Source of the DNA: Bacillus sp. V3B
GTDB lineage: Bacteria > Bacillota > Bacilli > Bacillales > Cytobacillaceae
Assembly (NCBI RefSeq): GCF_024494465.1
Contig: NZ_JAETXM010000001.1
Location: 744,001 to 808,000 of the forward strand
DNA length: 64,000 nucleotides
Direction: 5' to 3'
In this document: positions 36,073 to 46,480 of the stretch, piece after piece
Layout: each line of letters begins with the position of its first letter
Numbering within the stretch: position 1 is the first letter of the stretch
The notes under the pieces: generated by a model
What the model was told of the DNA's origin: nothing
Databases searched by the model: none
Seen by the model: the letters and a program-made list of their open reading frames with translations, nothing else
Made by a program: the position numbers and the translations under genes

Positions 36073-38259
36073 ATGAGTAAAGTACGCGTGTATGAATACG
36101 CAAAAAAATTAAATATTTCAAGTAAAGAAGTTATCACCAAATTAAAAGAAATGAATATAGAGGTTTCCAACCATATGACAACAATTGAAGATGATGCAGT
36201 GAAAAAGTTAGACGGTATTTTTCAAAAGAAAGATGCTAAGAAGCCGGAAAATAATCAAAAACAAGCACAAGCTACACCACAGCAGAATTCACAATCGAAT
36301 AATGCTACGAATCAAAATTCCGGAAGCAGCAAGGGAACTGTTAAAACAGCACCCAAAAAACAAAGTCAAAATGCCCAATCAAATCAAAAGGGTGGCTTCA
36401 ATCGTAATAAAGGTAAACAAAATAACTATAATCAAAACAAAAATAAAAATAATCAAAATAAAGGCAAGCAACAACCAGCTCAACCACAAGTTAAGAAGCA
36501 AAGAGAACTGCCAGAAAAAATTACGTTTAGCGAATCTTTAACTGTTGCAGAGCTAGGTAAAAAATTACACCGTGAGCCATCTGAAATTATCAAAAAATTG
36601 TTCTTACTTGGTGTAATGGCAACCATTAATCAAGAGTTAGATAAAGATGCGATTGAGTTAATTGCTGGTGAATATGGGGTTGAAGTGGAAGAGGAAATTA
36701 AAATTGACACAACTGACCTTGAAGTATATTTCACTGATGATGAGGGCGTAGAATTAATTGAAAGACCATCTGTTGTAACAATCATGGGTCACGTTGACCA
36801 CGGAAAAACAACGACGCTTGATTCGATCCGGCATACGAAGGTGACAGCAGGAGAAGCAGGTGGTATTACTCAACATATTGGGGCATATCAAATCGAAGAA
36901 AACGGAAAAAAGATTACATTCTTAGATACACCTGGACATGCTGCTTTTACAACAATGCGGGCTAGAGGAGCAAAAATTACTGATATCACAATCCTTGTCG
37001 TTGCAGCAGATGATGGAGTAATGCCACAAACTGTTGAAGCAATTAACCATGCAAAAGCAGCTGAAGTTCCTATTATCGTTGCTGTAAATAAAATGGATAA
37101 AGTAGGAGCGAACCCTGATCGTGTGATGCAGGAATTAACTGAGCATGGTCTTGTTCCTGAAGCATGGGGTGGAGAAACCATATTTGTACCCATTTCTGCT
37201 TTAACAGGTGAAGGAATTGATTCCTTGCTAGAAATGATTCTTCTTGTTAGTGAAGTGGAAGAATACAAAGCAAATCCAAACCGTAAAGCTGTCGGAACGG
37301 TTATTGAAGCAAGACTTGATAAAGGCCGTGGATCTGTAGCTACGTTACTTGTCCAAAATGGAACATTAAAAATAGGTGATCCGATCGTTGTTGGTAATAC
37401 ATTTGGTCGTGTTCGTGCGATGGTAAATGATCTTGGTCGTCGTGTAAAAGAAGCTGGTCCATCTACACCAGTTGAAATTACTGGTTTAAACGAAGTTCCA
37501 CAAGCTGGAGATCGTTTCGTTGTCTTTGATGATGAAAAGACGGCTCGCCACGTGGGAGAAGTGAGAGCTTCATCGGCCCTTCAAGCACAGCGTAGTGAGA
37601 AGACAAGAGTGAGCCTTGATAACTTATTTGAACATATGAAGCAAGGAGAAATGAAGGATTTAAATCTTATCATTAAAGCTGATGTTCAAGGTTCTGCGGA
37701 AGCAGTAGCTGCGTCTTTAAATAAACTTGATGTTGAGGGCGTAAATGTTAAAATTATTCATACTGCTGTAGGAGCGATAAATGAGTCTGATATTACGCTT
37801 GCCGCTGCTTCGAATGCGATTGTCATTGGATTTAACGTTCGCCCTGACAATAATGCAAAACGAGCTGCCGAAGCAGAAAAAGTTGATATCCGTTTACACC
37901 GCATCATTTATAAAGTAATTGAAGAGATAGAAGCCGCTATGAAAGGGATGCTTGATCCTGAATTTGAGGAAAAAATTATTGGTCAAGCAGAAGTTCGTCA
38001 AACCTTTAAAGTATCTAAAGTGGGTACCATTGCTGGTAGCTATGTAACAGATGGGAAAATTACACGTGATAGCGGGATTCGTTTAATCCGTGACGGCGTA
38101 GTGATTTTTGAAGGTGTGATTGATGATTTAAAACGATTTAAGGATGATGTTAAAGAAGTAAGCCAAGGCTACGAGTGCGGAATTACCATCAAAAACTATA
38201 ATGACGTCAAAGAAAGTGATGTTATTGAAGCATATATTATGGAAGAAGTGGGACGTTAA
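36073..38259 (+). CDS. infB: Translation initiation factor IF-2
   Basis: GTPase that brings fMet-tRNA to the 30S subunit. The IF2-N module is at residues 1-50 ([24 protein letters not shown]). A low-complexity Asn/Gln/Lys linker runs from about 55 to 140, and a second IF2-N module from about 150. The G domain has GHVDHGKTT (G1), DTPGHAAF (G3) and NKMDK (G4), followed by domains II-IV. 728 residues against 716 in B. subtilis. ylxP begins at the stop codon. Confidence 0.98.
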   Translation: MSKVRVYEYAKKLNISSKEVITKLKEMNIEVSNHMTTIEDDAVKKLDGIFQKKDAKKPENNQKQAQATPQQNSQSNNATNQNSGSSKGTVKTAPKKQSQNAQSNQKGGFNRNKGKQNNYNQNKNKNNQNKGKQQPAQPQVKKQRELPEKITFSESLTVAELGKKLHREPSEIIKKLFLLGVMATINQELDKDAIELIAGEYGVEVEEEIKIDTTDLEVYFTDDEGVELIERPSVVTIMGHVDHGKTTTLDSIRHTKVTAGEAGGITQHIGAYQIEENGKKITFLDTPGHAAFTTMRARGAKITDITILVVAADDGVMPQTVEAINHAKAAEVPIIVAVNKMDKVGANPDRVMQELTEHGLVPEAWGGETIFVPISALTGEGIDSLLEMILLVSEVEEYKANPNRKAVGTVIEARLDKGRGSVATLLVQNGTLKIGDPIVVGNTFGRVRAMVNDLGRRVKEAGPSTPVEITGLNEVPQAGDRFVVFDDEKTARHVGEVRASSALQAQRSEKTRVSLDNLFEHMKQGEMKDLNLIIKADVQGSAEAVAASLNKLDVEGVNVKIIHTAVGAINESDITLAAASNAIVIGFNVRPDNNAKRAAEAEKVDIRLHRIIYKVIEEIEAAMKGMLDPEFEEKIIGQAEVRQTFKVSKVGTIAGSYVTDGKITRDSGIRLIRDGVVIFEGVIDDLKRFKDDVKEVSQGYECGITIKNYNDVKESDVIEAYIMEEVGR

Positions 38260-38540
38260 TGATAGTTGGCTTAGTAGCCTGCGAATGTATTATTTACGAC
38301 GCGCATTCTTTAAAAGAAAAACGGGCAGTCTTGCAACGGGTGATGACACGTTTAAAGCAAAAATATAATGTATCGGTAGCAGAAGTAGACTTTCAAGATG
38401 CATGGCAAAGAAGTAAAATAGCCATTGTTGTAGTCGCTTCTGCCCGGGTACCAGCGGAAGTGGAGTTACAACATGCCCTTAAGTTTGTGGATTCATTTCC
38501 AGAATTGGAAAGAACGATCACCGATATAGAATGGCTTTAA
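38259..38540 (+). CDS. ylxP: YlxP-like protein (DUF503)
   Basis: 93-residue DUF503 protein with the typical pattern EKRAVLQRVMTRLKQKYNVSVAEVDFQDAWQRS. Function is not known to me; ribosome-related work is suspected from its fixed place between infB and rbfA. It starts within the infB stop (TAATG overlap), so it is translationally coupled. Confidence 0.9.
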   Translation: MIVGLVACECIIYDAHSLKEKRAVLQRVMTRLKQKYNVSVAEVDFQDAWQRSKIAIVVVASARVPAEVELQHALKFVDSFPELERTITDIEWL

Positions 38541-38556
38541 TGAATGAGGTGAGATT

Positions 38557-38907
38557 ATGAGCGTGAGAGCAAATCGAGTTGGAGAACAAATGAAGAAAGA
38601 GCTCGGCGAAATTATCGGGCGCAAAATGAAAGATCCGCGTATTGGCTTTGTAACCGTAACAGATGTACAAGTGACGGGCGATTTACAACAGGCAACAGTC
38701 TATATTTCGGTCCTGGGCGATGAGAAACAGCGGGAAAACACGTTAATAGGACTAGCAAAAGCGAAGGGTTTTATCCGTTCAGAAATAGGACAAAGAATTC
38801 GTTTGCGCAAAACACCTGAAATTTTGTTCGAATTTGATGAATCGATTGATTATGGAAATAGAATTGATACTTTGCTTCATCAAATTCATCATGATGAAAA
38901 CAGGTAA
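38557..38907 (+). CDS. rbfA: Ribosome-binding factor A
   Basis: 16S rRNA maturation and cold adaptation factor, 116 residues, KH-type fold. Motifs: [33 protein letters not shown] and [22 protein letters not shown]. Ribosome binding site TGAGGTGAG. A terminator follows before truB. Confidence 0.97.
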   Translation: MSVRANRVGEQMKKELGEIIGRKMKDPRIGFVTVTDVQVTGDLQQATVYISVLGDEKQRENTLIGLAKAKGFIRSEIGQRIRLRKTPEILFEFDESIDYGNRIDTLLHQIHHDENR

Positions 38908-38920
38908 ACCAATAGATGCA

Positions 38921-38955
38921 AAAAAATGGATAGACATGGGTCTATCCATTTTTTT
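38921..38955 (+). terminator. Intrinsic terminator between rbfA and truB
   Basis: AAAAAATGGATAGAC (38921-38935) pairs with GTCTATCCATTTTTT, ending in a run of seven T. It sits 25 bases before the truB start, so some read-through is likely needed for truB. Confidence 0.85.
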
Positions 38956-38979
38956 CAGATAAGAAAGGATTTATAAAAA

Positions 38980-39897
38980 ATGGAAGGAATTATCCCTCTT
39001 TTTAAGCCAAAAGGTATGACTTCACACGACTGTGTTTTTAAACTTCGGAAAATTTTAAAGATGAAAAGAATTGGACATACTGGAACACTTGACCCTGATG
39101 TAACAGGCGTGTTACCAATTTGTATTGGAAAAGCAACGAAAGTAGCCGAATACATAACCGATGCTGGAAAAGCGTATGAAGGAGAAGTTACTATAGGCTA
39201 TTCTACATCTACCGAGGACGCTTCTGGAGAAATCATAGAACAAAAAAAGGTTGATCGTATGATTTTAAGAAGTGAACTCATACAAGTTTTTCAAGAATTA
39301 ACAGGAATAATCACTCAGACACCTCCGATGTATTCAGCTGTAAAAGTAAATGGGAAACGACTTTATGAATATGCAAGACAAGGAATTGAAATTGAACGTC
39401 CTTCTCGGACGGTTAATATTTATTCTATAGAGCTGCTAGATGATCGTATTCAATTTTCAGGTGAGAATATTTCATTTCGTTTTCGTGTCTCATGTAGTAA
39501 AGGTACTTATATTCGTACTCTTGCCGTTATGATTGGAGAGGCCTTAGGTTACCCAGCGCATATGTCAGAGCTGTGCAGAATTAAAGCTGCTACTTTTTCT
39601 CTGTCGGACTGTGTTACGTTTGAAGAAATAGAAGCGAAAGTAGAAAATGGAACCGTAGCGGACATTCTTTACCCGCTTGAGGCAGCATTGGCCCATTTGC
39701 CGAAATATACGATAAATGATAAAATAGTAGAGAAAGTGAAGAATGGAGCTATTTTGCCTATACCTGATCTACTGAAAAATGAAAGTAACTTAATAGTTGT
39801 TGAAACGCAAGACGGACAAGCATTAGCCATTTATATTCATCATCCAGGTAAGCCGGGTATGATGAAACCGACGAAAGTACTAAGAACCTTAGTGTAA
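38980..39897 (+). CDS. truB: tRNA pseudouridine-55 synthase TruB
   Basis: Converts U55 in the T-loop of tRNAs to pseudouridine. Catalytic Asp38 lies in GHTGTLDPDVTGVLPICIG. Other blocks: TPPMYSAVKVNGKRLYEYARQG and SCSKGTYIRTLAVMIGEALG. 305 residues, normal length. It is followed by copy 2 of the structured repeat. Confidence 0.97.
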   Translation: MEGIIPLFKPKGMTSHDCVFKLRKILKMKRIGHTGTLDPDVTGVLPICIGKATKVAEYITDAGKAYEGEVTIGYSTSTEDASGEIIEQKKVDRMILRSELIQVFQELTGIITQTPPMYSAVKVNGKRLYEYARQGIEIERPSRTVNIYSIELLDDRIQFSGENISFRFRVSCSKGTYIRTLAVMIGEALGYPAHMSELCRIKAATFSLSDCVTFEEIEAKVENGTVADILYPLEAALAHLPKYTINDKIVEKVKNGAILPIPDLLKNESNLIVVETQDGQALAIYIHHPGKPGMMKPTKVLRTLV

Positions 39898-39900
39898 GCT

Positions 39901-40068
39901 ATGCCGCTTCCCCACCTTAACAGGCAGTAATAGCCTATATGCATCATATACTTAGCCGAAATTGATGAAGACTAGGTAGGATATAACTGCCTCTTAAGGT
40001 CCGATAAGTGCAGCTAACTATCAGTGGGGGATGAAGTAAATCCCCCCACTGATGGAAGTTTTCTTTAT
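39901..40068 (+). repeat. Structured repeat, copy 2 (IS200/IS605-like or bcr-type element)
   Basis: Non-coding element between truB and ribC with the same layout as the copy before sigD. AGGCAGT (39922-39928) pairs with ACTGCCT (39986-39992), which lies in the loop of GGAT (39979-39982)/GTCC (39999-40002), then TCCGATAAGTG. The 3' hairpin ATCAGTGGGGG (40020-40030)/CCCCCACTGAT (40043-40053) is followed by GGAAGTTTTCTTTAT ending at 40068. Both stems differ from copy 1 by compensating changes. It lacks the extra hairpin of copy 1 and a clear TTTAT at its left end, so that boundary is approximate. Confidence 0.75.
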
Positions 40069-40087
40069 AGAAAAGGTGAGATATAAA

Positions 40088-41062
40088 GTGGAAGTATATT
40101 ATCTAGACCATCCGCATCAAATGCAGCTAGAAAACACTTCGCCATTAGCTATGGCATTGGGCTTTTTTGACGGTGTACATTTAGGACATCAAAAAGTAAT
40201 TCTAGCAGCAAAAAAAGAAGCTGAACAAAGGGGATTTAAAAGTGCAGTCATGTCTTTTGATCCGCACCCTTCTGTCGTTCTAGGGAGGAGTGTTCAGCAT
40301 GTAAAATACATTACTCCATTGAAAGAAAAGATTAGGTTAATAAGTAACTTGGGAATTGATTACTTTTTCATTATCCGCTTTACAGAAGAGTTTTCAAATC
40401 TTTTTCCACAAGAATTTGTTGACCATTATTTGATTGATTTGAATGTTAGACACGTTGTGGCCGGATTTGACTATTCATACGGTCGGATGGGGAAAGGAAC
40501 AATGGAAACATTGCCCTTTCATTCGAGACAAAAATTTACCTTTTCTATTATTGAAAAGCTGAAATTTCATACTGAAAAAATTAGTTCTACAATCATTAGA
40601 AGATATATTCATGAAGGAGATATGGAGCAACTTCCAAACCTTCTTGGCCGTTTTTATACAACAAGTGGAACGGTTATTCATGGAGAGAAAAGAGGAAGAA
40701 CAATTGGGTTTCCAACAGCAAATGTCGATCTTCATGATGATTATCTTCTACCACCAACAGGTGTTTACGCTGTTAAATTAACCATTTCCTCTACTAAGCA
40801 AACATATGAAGGGGTTTGTAATGTTGGTTATAAACCGACTTTTCATAAAGAAAAAGCTAATAAGCCCTCAGTTGAAGTGTTTATTTTTGACTTTGAACGT
40901 GAAATATATGGTGAACTAGTAACCGTTGAATGGCATAGGAGACTCAGGAGTGAACAAAAGTTTTCTGGAGTCAATGAACTGATTGCACAAATAGAAAAAG
41001 ATAAGCAGAATGCCCATGATTACTTTGAAAAATACACGCCAGATACTTGCAATTTATCATAA
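40088..41062 (+). CDS. ribC: Bifunctional riboflavin kinase/FAD synthetase
   Basis: Makes FMN and FAD from riboflavin. The N-terminal nucleotidyltransferase domain has ALGFFDGVHLGHQKVI and SSTIIRRYIHEGD. The C-terminal kinase domain has GEKRGRTIGFPTANVDL and PPTGVYAVKL. The real start is probably GTG 40088 with AAGGTGAG upstream, giving 324 residues. The ATG at 40052, 12 codons earlier, falls in the 3' hairpin of the repeat and should not be used. Also called ribF. Confidence 0.96.
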   Translation: MEVYYLDHPHQMQLENTSPLAMALGFFDGVHLGHQKVILAAKKEAEQRGFKSAVMSFDPHPSVVLGRSVQHVKYITPLKEKIRLISNLGIDYFFIIRFTEEFSNLFPQEFVDHYLIDLNVRHVVAGFDYSYGRMGKGTMETLPFHSRQKFTFSIIEKLKFHTEKISSTIIRRYIHEGDMEQLPNLLGRFYTTSGTVIHGEKRGRTIGFPTANVDLHDDYLLPPTGVYAVKLTISSTKQTYEGVCNVGYKPTFHKEKANKPSVEVFIFDFEREIYGELVTVEWHRRLRSEQKFSGVNELIAQIEKDKQNAHDYFEKYTPDTCNLS

Positions 41063-41074
41063 AAAGATGTATTC

Positions 41075-41160
41075 TTAGTAACGTATCAAAAATGAACCTT
41101 TTCTTGGCAGAGCGACTCACCGACGCATGCTCAGTAACAGGGGATATGAAATTTAGGAGG
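41075..41160 (+). promoter_or_regulatory. Candidate S15 autoregulatory leader of rpsO
   Basis: The leader contains GAGC (41110-41113)/GCTC (41129-41132) closing a loop with GACTCACCGACGC, just before the AGGAGG of rpsO. S15-binding leaders are known upstream of rpsO in several bacteria including Geobacillus. I assign this one by position and structure only. Confidence 0.45.
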
Positions 41161-41169
41161 TGAAGCAGG

Positions 41170-41439
41170 ATGGCAATCACTCAAGAGCGTAAAAATGAAT
41201 TAATTAATGAGTACAAAGTACACGAAACTGACACTGGTTCTCCAGAAGTTCAAATCGCTGTCCTTACAGAATCAATTAATACTTTGAATGAACATTTACG
41301 TACACACAAGAAAGATCATCACTCACGTCGTGGTCTTTTAAAGATGGTTGGTAAGCGTCGTAACCTTTTGACTTACTTACGTAATAAAGACGTTCAACGT
41401 TACCGTGTATTAATTAATAAACTTGGTTTACGTAGATAG
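41170..41439 (+). CDS. rpsO: Small ribosomal subunit protein uS15
   Basis: Ribosomal protein S15, 89 residues, the standard length. Signature [35 protein letters not shown] is complete. Ribosome binding site AGGAGGTG lies 8 bases before ATG. A strong terminator follows, with pnp next as in most bacteria. Confidence 0.98.
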   Translation: MAITQERKNELINEYKVHETDTGSPEVQIAVLTESINTLNEHLRTHKKDHHSRRGLLKMVGKRRNLLTYLRNKDVQRYRVLINKLGLRR

Positions 41440-41445
41440 TCGATG

Positions 41446-41471
41446 AAAAGCGGGAATTTTCCCGCTTTTTT
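41446..41471 (+). terminator. Intrinsic terminator after rpsO
   Basis: AAGCGGGAA and TTTTCCCGCTT form a tight hairpin followed by TTTTTT. Confidence 0.88.
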
Positions 41472-41776
41472 ATTAGCAAAAAATTTTTTTGCCATATAAT
41501 GGGTAGAAATAACAACTAGGATTTAGAAAAGATTCAAGTTAAAATACATACGTTATTACATTTAATGAATGCAATTCGTGTTTCTATTGAAACAAATAGT
41601 GAGTACGCTTCATAAAAATAGCTTAAGTTTAAGAAAAATGGTACATAATATAAGTAACTATATTCTTATCATAAGCAAAAATGTTTGCTTTTATATATAG
41701 AATTAATATAAGCGGATCAATAAAAGGATTTCGCTATATCTTTAAAGAAAAATAGGTAGAGAGGAGTAAGAAATGA
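41472..41776 (+). promoter_or_regulatory. AT-rich leader of pnp
   Basis: A 305-base gap without a gene. A likely promoter is TTAGCA (41473-41478), 16-base spacer, TATAAT (41495-41500), which leaves a leader of about 270 nt. The leader is AT-rich with no strong hairpin recognised; the ribosome binding site is AGAGGAG near 41760. PNPase leaders are often processed by RNases for autocontrol, but no specific site can be assigned. Confidence 0.45.
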
Positions 41777-43897
41777 ATGGGACAAGATAAGCATGTTTAT
41801 TCAATAGATTGGGCTGGGCGTAAACTAACGGTGGAAATTGGGCAATTAGCCAAACAGGCCAATGGAGCTGTATTAGTTCGTTATGGCGATTCAGCTGTGT
41901 TAAGTACAGCAACAGCATCAAAGGAGCCAAAGAATCTCGATTTCTTTCCCTTAACAGTTAATTACGAAGAAAAATTATATGCGGTTGGTAAAATTCCAGG
42001 TGGCTTTATTAAAAGGGAGGGACGTCCAAGCGAAAGAGCGATTCTGGCTAGTCGCTTAATCGATAGACCTATTCGTCCTTTATTTGCTAATGGATTCCGT
42101 AATGAGGTTCAAGTTGTAAGTATGGTCATGAGCGTGGATCAAGATTGTTCCACTGAAATGGCTGCAATGTTTGGTTCTTCACTTGCACTAAGTGTTTCTG
42201 ATATACCATTTGGAGGTCCTATTGCAGGTGTAACAGTAGGTCGTATTGACGGTCAGTTTATCATCAATCCAACAGTTGCACAAACAGAAAAAAGTGATAT
42301 TCATTTAACTGTTGCTGGAACAAAGGATGCTATTAACATGGTTGAAGCGGGAGCGGAGGAAGTGCCCGAAGAAGTTATGCTTGAAGCGATTATGTTTGGT
42401 CATGAAGAAATTAAGCAATTAATTGCATTCCAAGAAAGTATTGTCGCTGAAGTAGGAAAAGAAAAAACAGAAATCGTTCTCTTTGAAATAGATCAAGAGT
42501 TAGAAACAGAAATACGTGCACTTTGTGAAACAGATATGATAAAAGCTATTCAAGTTCAAGAAAAACATGCTCGCGAAGAAGCAATTAAAGCAGTGAAAGA
42601 CGGAGTACTGGGTAGATATGTAGAAGAAGAAGCGGAAGCAGACACTTTAAAACAAGTGAAACAAATATTAGACAAGCTTGTAAAAGGTGAAGTTCGTCGT
42701 CTTATTACAGAAGAAAAAGTTCGTCCTGATGGTCGAGGTGTTGATGAAATTCGTCCGTTATCTTCTGAAGTTAATCTATTACCTCGTACGCATGGTTCTG
42801 GTCTATTTACACGTGGACAAACTCAAGCCCTTAGTATTTGTACCTTAGGTGCTTTAGGGGATGTGCAAATTTTAGATGGCTTAGGACTTGAAGAGGAAAA
42901 ACGTTTTATGCACCATTATAACTTCCCAAACTTTAGTGTCGGAGAAACAGGTCCAATGAGAGGTCCTGGTCGACGTGAAATAGGACATGGTGCTTTAGGT
43001 GAAAGAGCGTTAGAGCCAGTTATACCGAATGATAAGGATTTTCCATATACCATTCGTCTTGTCTCTGAAGTGTTAGAATCAAATGGATCTACTTCACAAG
43101 CGAGTATTTGTGCTAGCACATTAGCGATGATGGATGCAGGTGTTCCAATAAAAGCACCGGTTGCTGGTATTGCAATGGGACTTGTTAAATCAGGTGAGCA
43201 TTATTCTATTTTAACTGATATCCAAGGGATGGAAGATCATCTTGGTGATATGGACTTTAAAGTGGCTGGAACAGCAAAGGGTGTTACAGCATTACAAATG
43301 GATATTAAAATTGAAGGATTATCACGTGAGATATTAGAAGAAGCTCTACAGCAAGCAAAAAAAGGACGGATGCAAATTCTGGATTCCATGTTAGCTACTA
43401 TTGGAAATCCACGTGAACGTTTGTCTAAATTCGCTCCGAAAATATTAACGATGGCAATTAAACCAGATAAAATTCGTGATGTTATTGGACCGAGTGGAAA
43501 ACATATTAACAAAATTATTGAGGAAACGGGCGTTAAAATCGATATAGAGCAAGATGGAACAGTCTTTATTTCCTCTATTAATGAAGAAATGAATCAGAAA
43601 GCCAAGCAAATTATTGAAGATATTGTTCGTGAAGTAGTAGTTGGACAGCTATATCTTGGAAAAGTGAAGCGAATTGAAAAATTCGGTGCATTTCTTGAAA
43701 TTTTTAATGGGAAAGATGGACTTGTTCACATCTCGGAGCTAGCTGAAGAACGTGTTGGAAAAGTAGAAGATGTTGTTAAAATGGGCGATGAAATGCTCGT
43801 AAAGGTAATGGAAGTGGATAAGCAGGGACGAGTTAATTTATCTCGTAAAGCAGTTTTAAAAGAGCAACGTGAAAAGGAACAGAGTGCTCAGCAATAA
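41777..43897 (+). CDS. pnp: Polynucleotide phosphorylase
   Basis: Phosphorolytic 3'-5' exoribonuclease and degradosome-like component; in B. subtilis also required for competence. Two RNase PH domains (1-215 and about 310-550), a KH domain ([20 protein letters not shown]) and an S1 domain ([21 protein letters not shown]) at the C-terminus. [15 protein letters not shown] is the active-site block. 706 residues compares with 705. ATG 41777 is used because ATG 41773 leads to a stop after five codons. Confidence 0.98.
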   Translation: MGQDKHVYSIDWAGRKLTVEIGQLAKQANGAVLVRYGDSAVLSTATASKEPKNLDFFPLTVNYEEKLYAVGKIPGGFIKREGRPSERAILASRLIDRPIRPLFANGFRNEVQVVSMVMSVDQDCSTEMAAMFGSSLALSVSDIPFGGPIAGVTVGRIDGQFIINPTVAQTEKSDIHLTVAGTKDAINMVEAGAEEVPEEVMLEAIMFGHEEIKQLIAFQESIVAEVGKEKTEIVLFEIDQELETEIRALCETDMIKAIQVQEKHAREEAIKAVKDGVLGRYVEEEAEADTLKQVKQILDKLVKGEVRRLITEEKVRPDGRGVDEIRPLSSEVNLLPRTHGSGLFTRGQTQALSICTLGALGDVQILDGLGLEEEKRFMHHYNFPNFSVGETGPMRGPGRREIGHGALGERALEPVIPNDKDFPYTIRLVSEVLESNGSTSQASICASTLAMMDAGVPIKAPVAGIAMGLVKSGEHYSILTDIQGMEDHLGDMDFKVAGTAKGVTALQMDIKIEGLSREILEEALQQAKKGRMQILDSMLATIGNPRERLSKFAPKILTMAIKPDKIRDVIGPSGKHINKIIEETGVKIDIEQDGTVFISSINEEMNQKAKQIIEDIVREVVVGQLYLGKVKRIEKFGAFLEIFNGKDGLVHISELAEERVGKVEDVVKMGDEMLVKVMEVDKQGRVNLSRKAVLKEQREKEQSAQQ

Positions 43898-43936
43898 AAC
43901 CAGTTTTTAAAAGGATAAACATCGATCTCACTAGAG

Positions 43937-43968
43937 AAAACAGTTAGGGGTCTCCCTGGCTGTTTTTT
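43937..43968 (+). terminator. Intrinsic terminator after pnp
   Basis: AAAACAG...CTGTTTT outer stem with an AGGG/CCCT inner stem, ending in six T. Confidence 0.75.
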
Positions 43969-44059
43969 AGCATAGAAGAAAACAATTCCAAAAACGGATT
44001 CTTGTTCGTTCTACCTTGTCCTTCTTTTTCATAATTTATATGGAGAGGGAGGCAGATTA

Positions 44060-45046
44060 ATGAAAAAAATGCTGATTTTTGGATGTATTTTCTTGATCTC
44101 TTTTATAATGGTGAGTAATCCGTACAGTAATGAATTTATTAGTAGCATAAAAGGAGATACCATTGCAGTAGTAAAACAGCAGGATTCTCTTTATAATGAA
44201 ATTGTTTTGAAAGCTGATGATTATAGTATTCCTGCTATCGATGCCAAAATTGATCCAATTTGGAAGGCTATTCCTGGTTATAATGGTTTGGAAGTCGATG
44301 TCGATTCATCTTATAAAAAAATGCAAGAAAGTGGAAAATTCAATATTGAAAAGCTTGTATACAAACAAATCAAACCAAAGATTCATTTAGATGATCTTCC
44401 GCCAGCAGCGATTTACAGGGGGCACCCGGATAAACCAATGGTAAGTTTTATCATAAATGTCGCTTGGGGAAATGAATATTTATCAGATATGTTAGCAACG
44501 TTAAAAAAACATCATGTATCTGCTACTTTTTTTCTTGAAGGAAGATGGGTGCAAAAGAATCCTGAATTGGCAGTCATGATAACCGATGCAGGTCATGAAG
44601 TTGGAAATCACTCTTTTACGCATCCTGATATGAAAAAAATTGGGGCGGCGAAAATACGGCAAGAGATTATGAAAACGAATGAAGTAATTAAAGCGACAAC
44701 AGGTTCAAGTCCTAAGTGGTTTGCACCTCCAAGTGGAAGCTATCGAGATGAAGTCGTTAAAATAGCTACTGAAGAAAAAATGGGTACGATTATGTGGAGC
44801 GTTGATACGATCGATTGGCAAAAACCTTCCCCAGATGTGTTAATTAATCGGGTGATGAGTAAGATTCATAATGGTGCCATTATTCTTATGCATCCGACTG
44901 CTTCAACGGCCAATTCAATGGATCGATTAATTACCATGGTAAAGGGAAAAAACTTACAGATTGATACCGTTTCTGAGTTATTAAAAGAGGAAAGGTTGCT
45001 TGACTCATTACCAAATAATCAAACAAAAGTTAAAAATAGTTATTAA
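44060..45046 (+). CDS. ylxY: Polysaccharide deacetylase-like protein YlxY
   Basis: Secreted or membrane-anchored NodB-homology protein. An N-terminal signal/anchor segment (about residues 1-22) precedes a linker and the NodB domain from about residue 130. The His motif is HEVGNHSFTHPDM and the later block WFAPPSGSYRD is present. The first NodB motif, normally TFDDGP-like with metal-binding Asp, reads FIINVAWGNEYL, so the usual Asp pair is missing. I recall the same feature in B. subtilis YlxY. Enzyme activity is therefore doubtful. 328 residues. Confidence 0.9.
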   Translation: MKKMLIFGCIFLISFIMVSNPYSNEFISSIKGDTIAVVKQQDSLYNEIVLKADDYSIPAIDAKIDPIWKAIPGYNGLEVDVDSSYKKMQESGKFNIEKLVYKQIKPKIHLDDLPPAAIYRGHPDKPMVSFIINVAWGNEYLSDMLATLKKHHVSATFFLEGRWVQKNPELAVMITDAGHEVGNHSFTHPDMKKIGAAKIRQEIMKTNEVIKATTGSSPKWFAPPSGSYRDEVVKIATEEKMGTIMWSVDTIDWQKPSPDVLINRVMSKIHNGAIILMHPTASTANSMDRLITMVKGKNLQIDTVSELLKEERLLDSLPNNQTKVKNSY

Positions 45047-45071
45047 ATAAATTTGCCTAAAAGTCAAGTTT

Positions 45072-45101
45072 TTGGAAAAAATATAAGTAATAGTATATAC
45101 T
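45072..45101 (+). promoter_or_regulatory. Likely promoter of mlpA
   Basis: TTGGAA (45072-45077), 18-base spacer, TATACT (45096-45101), about 60 bases before the mlpA start. Confidence 0.45.
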
Positions 45102-45164
45102 TACTTCCCATAGAGATGAAAAGTTTTGAAAAAGCAACTTGGTTTAAGAACAGGAGGAGTTTAT

Positions 45165-46400
45165 TTGATAAAGAAATATACATGCCAAAATGGTGTAAGA
45201 GTTGTACTTGAAAATATTCCAACCGTTCGTTCTGTAGCAATCGGTGTTTGGATCGATACCGGATCCCGTGATGAAACGCCTGTTAATAATGGGATTTCAC
45301 ATTTCTTAGAGCATATGTTTTTTAAAGGAACAAAAACAAGAAATGCAAGAGAGATTGCTGAATCATTTGATAGTATTGGTGGACAGGTAAACGCTTTTAC
45401 ATCAAAGGAATATACATGTTATTATGCGAAGGTACTTGATAATCATGCTCAGTTTGCATTAGAAGTTTTAGCTGATATGTTTTTTCATTCAACCTTTGTG
45501 GAAGAAGAATTGGTAAAAGAAAAAAATGTTGTGTATGAAGAAATTAAAATGTATGAAGATACGCCTGATGATATTGTTCATGACCTATTAAGTAAAGCAA
45601 TATATGAAAATCATTCATTAGGATATCCTATTCTAGGGACAGAAGAAGTACTCTCTACGTTTACAGGTAATACGTTAAAAGAATACATGTATAATATGTA
45701 TACACCTGAGAACGTAGTTATTTCAATTGCTGGAAATATTTCTGAATCATTTATTAAAGAAGTGGAAGCATTATTCGGGTCGTATGAGGGTGGAAAAAGA
45801 GAAGAGACTGAAGAAACACCTGTTTTTCATATGAATCAAGTTTCTCGTAAAAAAGAAACAGAGCAAGCACATTTGTGTCTTGGTTTTGAAGGCCTTCAAG
45901 TTGGACATGACGACATTTACAGTCTAATTTCTTTAAATAACATTTTAGGCGGCAGTATGAGCAGTCGCTTGTTTCAGGATGTAAGAGAACAAAAGGGTCT
46001 TGCTTATTCTGTTTTCTCCTATCATTCTGCGTTTGAAGACAGTGGTATTGTTACCATTTATGGTGGAACAGGAGCAAAGCAACTTAATTTGTTATTTGAA
46101 ACCATTCAGGAAACACTTTCGATCTTAAAGAAAGATGGGATTACAGATAAAGAATTATCAAATAGCAAAGAACAACTAAAAGGAAGTTTAATGCTAAGCC
46201 TGGAGAGTACAAACAGCCGAATGAGTCGAAACGGAAAAAATGAATTATTGCTTGGACATCACCGTTCACTTGATGAAATTGTTGAGAAAATTGATTCTGT
46301 CTCGAAAGAAAATGTTAATCTTATGGCTAATAAGATTTTCACGGAAGAATATTCGATGTCATTAATCAGTCCTGAAGGTGAACTTCCGCGTAATAGCTAA
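45165..46400 (+). CDS. mlpA: M16 family zinc protease MlpA (YmxG)
   Basis: Processing-peptidase-like metalloprotease. The inverted zinc motif HxxEH is H46-F-L-E49-H50 (GISHFLEHMFFKG), and the distant Glu lies in the NVVYEEIKMYED region. The C-terminal domain includes SSRLFQDVREQKGLAYSVFSY. TTG 45165 after AGGAGGAG gives MIKKYTCQNGVRVVLEN, matching the family; the frame from 45126 adds 13 unsupported residues. 411 residues. Confidence 0.94.
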   Translation: MIKKYTCQNGVRVVLENIPTVRSVAIGVWIDTGSRDETPVNNGISHFLEHMFFKGTKTRNAREIAESFDSIGGQVNAFTSKEYTCYYAKVLDNHAQFALEVLADMFFHSTFVEEELVKEKNVVYEEIKMYEDTPDDIVHDLLSKAIYENHSLGYPILGTEEVLSTFTGNTLKEYMYNMYTPENVVISIAGNISESFIKEVEALFGSYEGGKREETEETPVFHMNQVSRKKETEQAHLCLGFEGLQVGHDDIYSLISLNNILGGSMSSRLFQDVREQKGLAYSVFSYHSAFEDSGIVTIYGGTGAKQLNLLFETIQETLSILKKDGITDKELSNSKEQLKGSLMLSLESTNSRMSRNGKNELLLGHHRSLDEIVEKIDSVSKENVNLMANKIFTEEYSMSLISPEGELPRNS

Positions 46401-46410
46401 TATGAATATG

Positions 46411-46439
46411 AACAGTCTGTGTTTCACAGGCTGTTTTTT
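46411..46439 (+). terminator. Intrinsic terminator after mlpA
   Basis: AACAG-CTGTG/CACAG-CTGTT hairpin with one mismatch, followed by TTTTTT. Confidence 0.8.
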
Positions 46440-46480
46440 GTGTTTAATAAAGGGACCTCACTTCCAGTTTGAATTAGAAA

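Noticed and set aside
36233-36541. 102-codon alternate-frame protein in infB
   Set aside because: It arises from the Asn/Gln/Lys-rich low-complexity linker read out of frame.
40052-40087. ribC start at ATG 40052
   Set aside because: This ATG is in the 3' hairpin of the structured repeat and has no ribosome binding site. GTG 40088 has AAGGTGAG.
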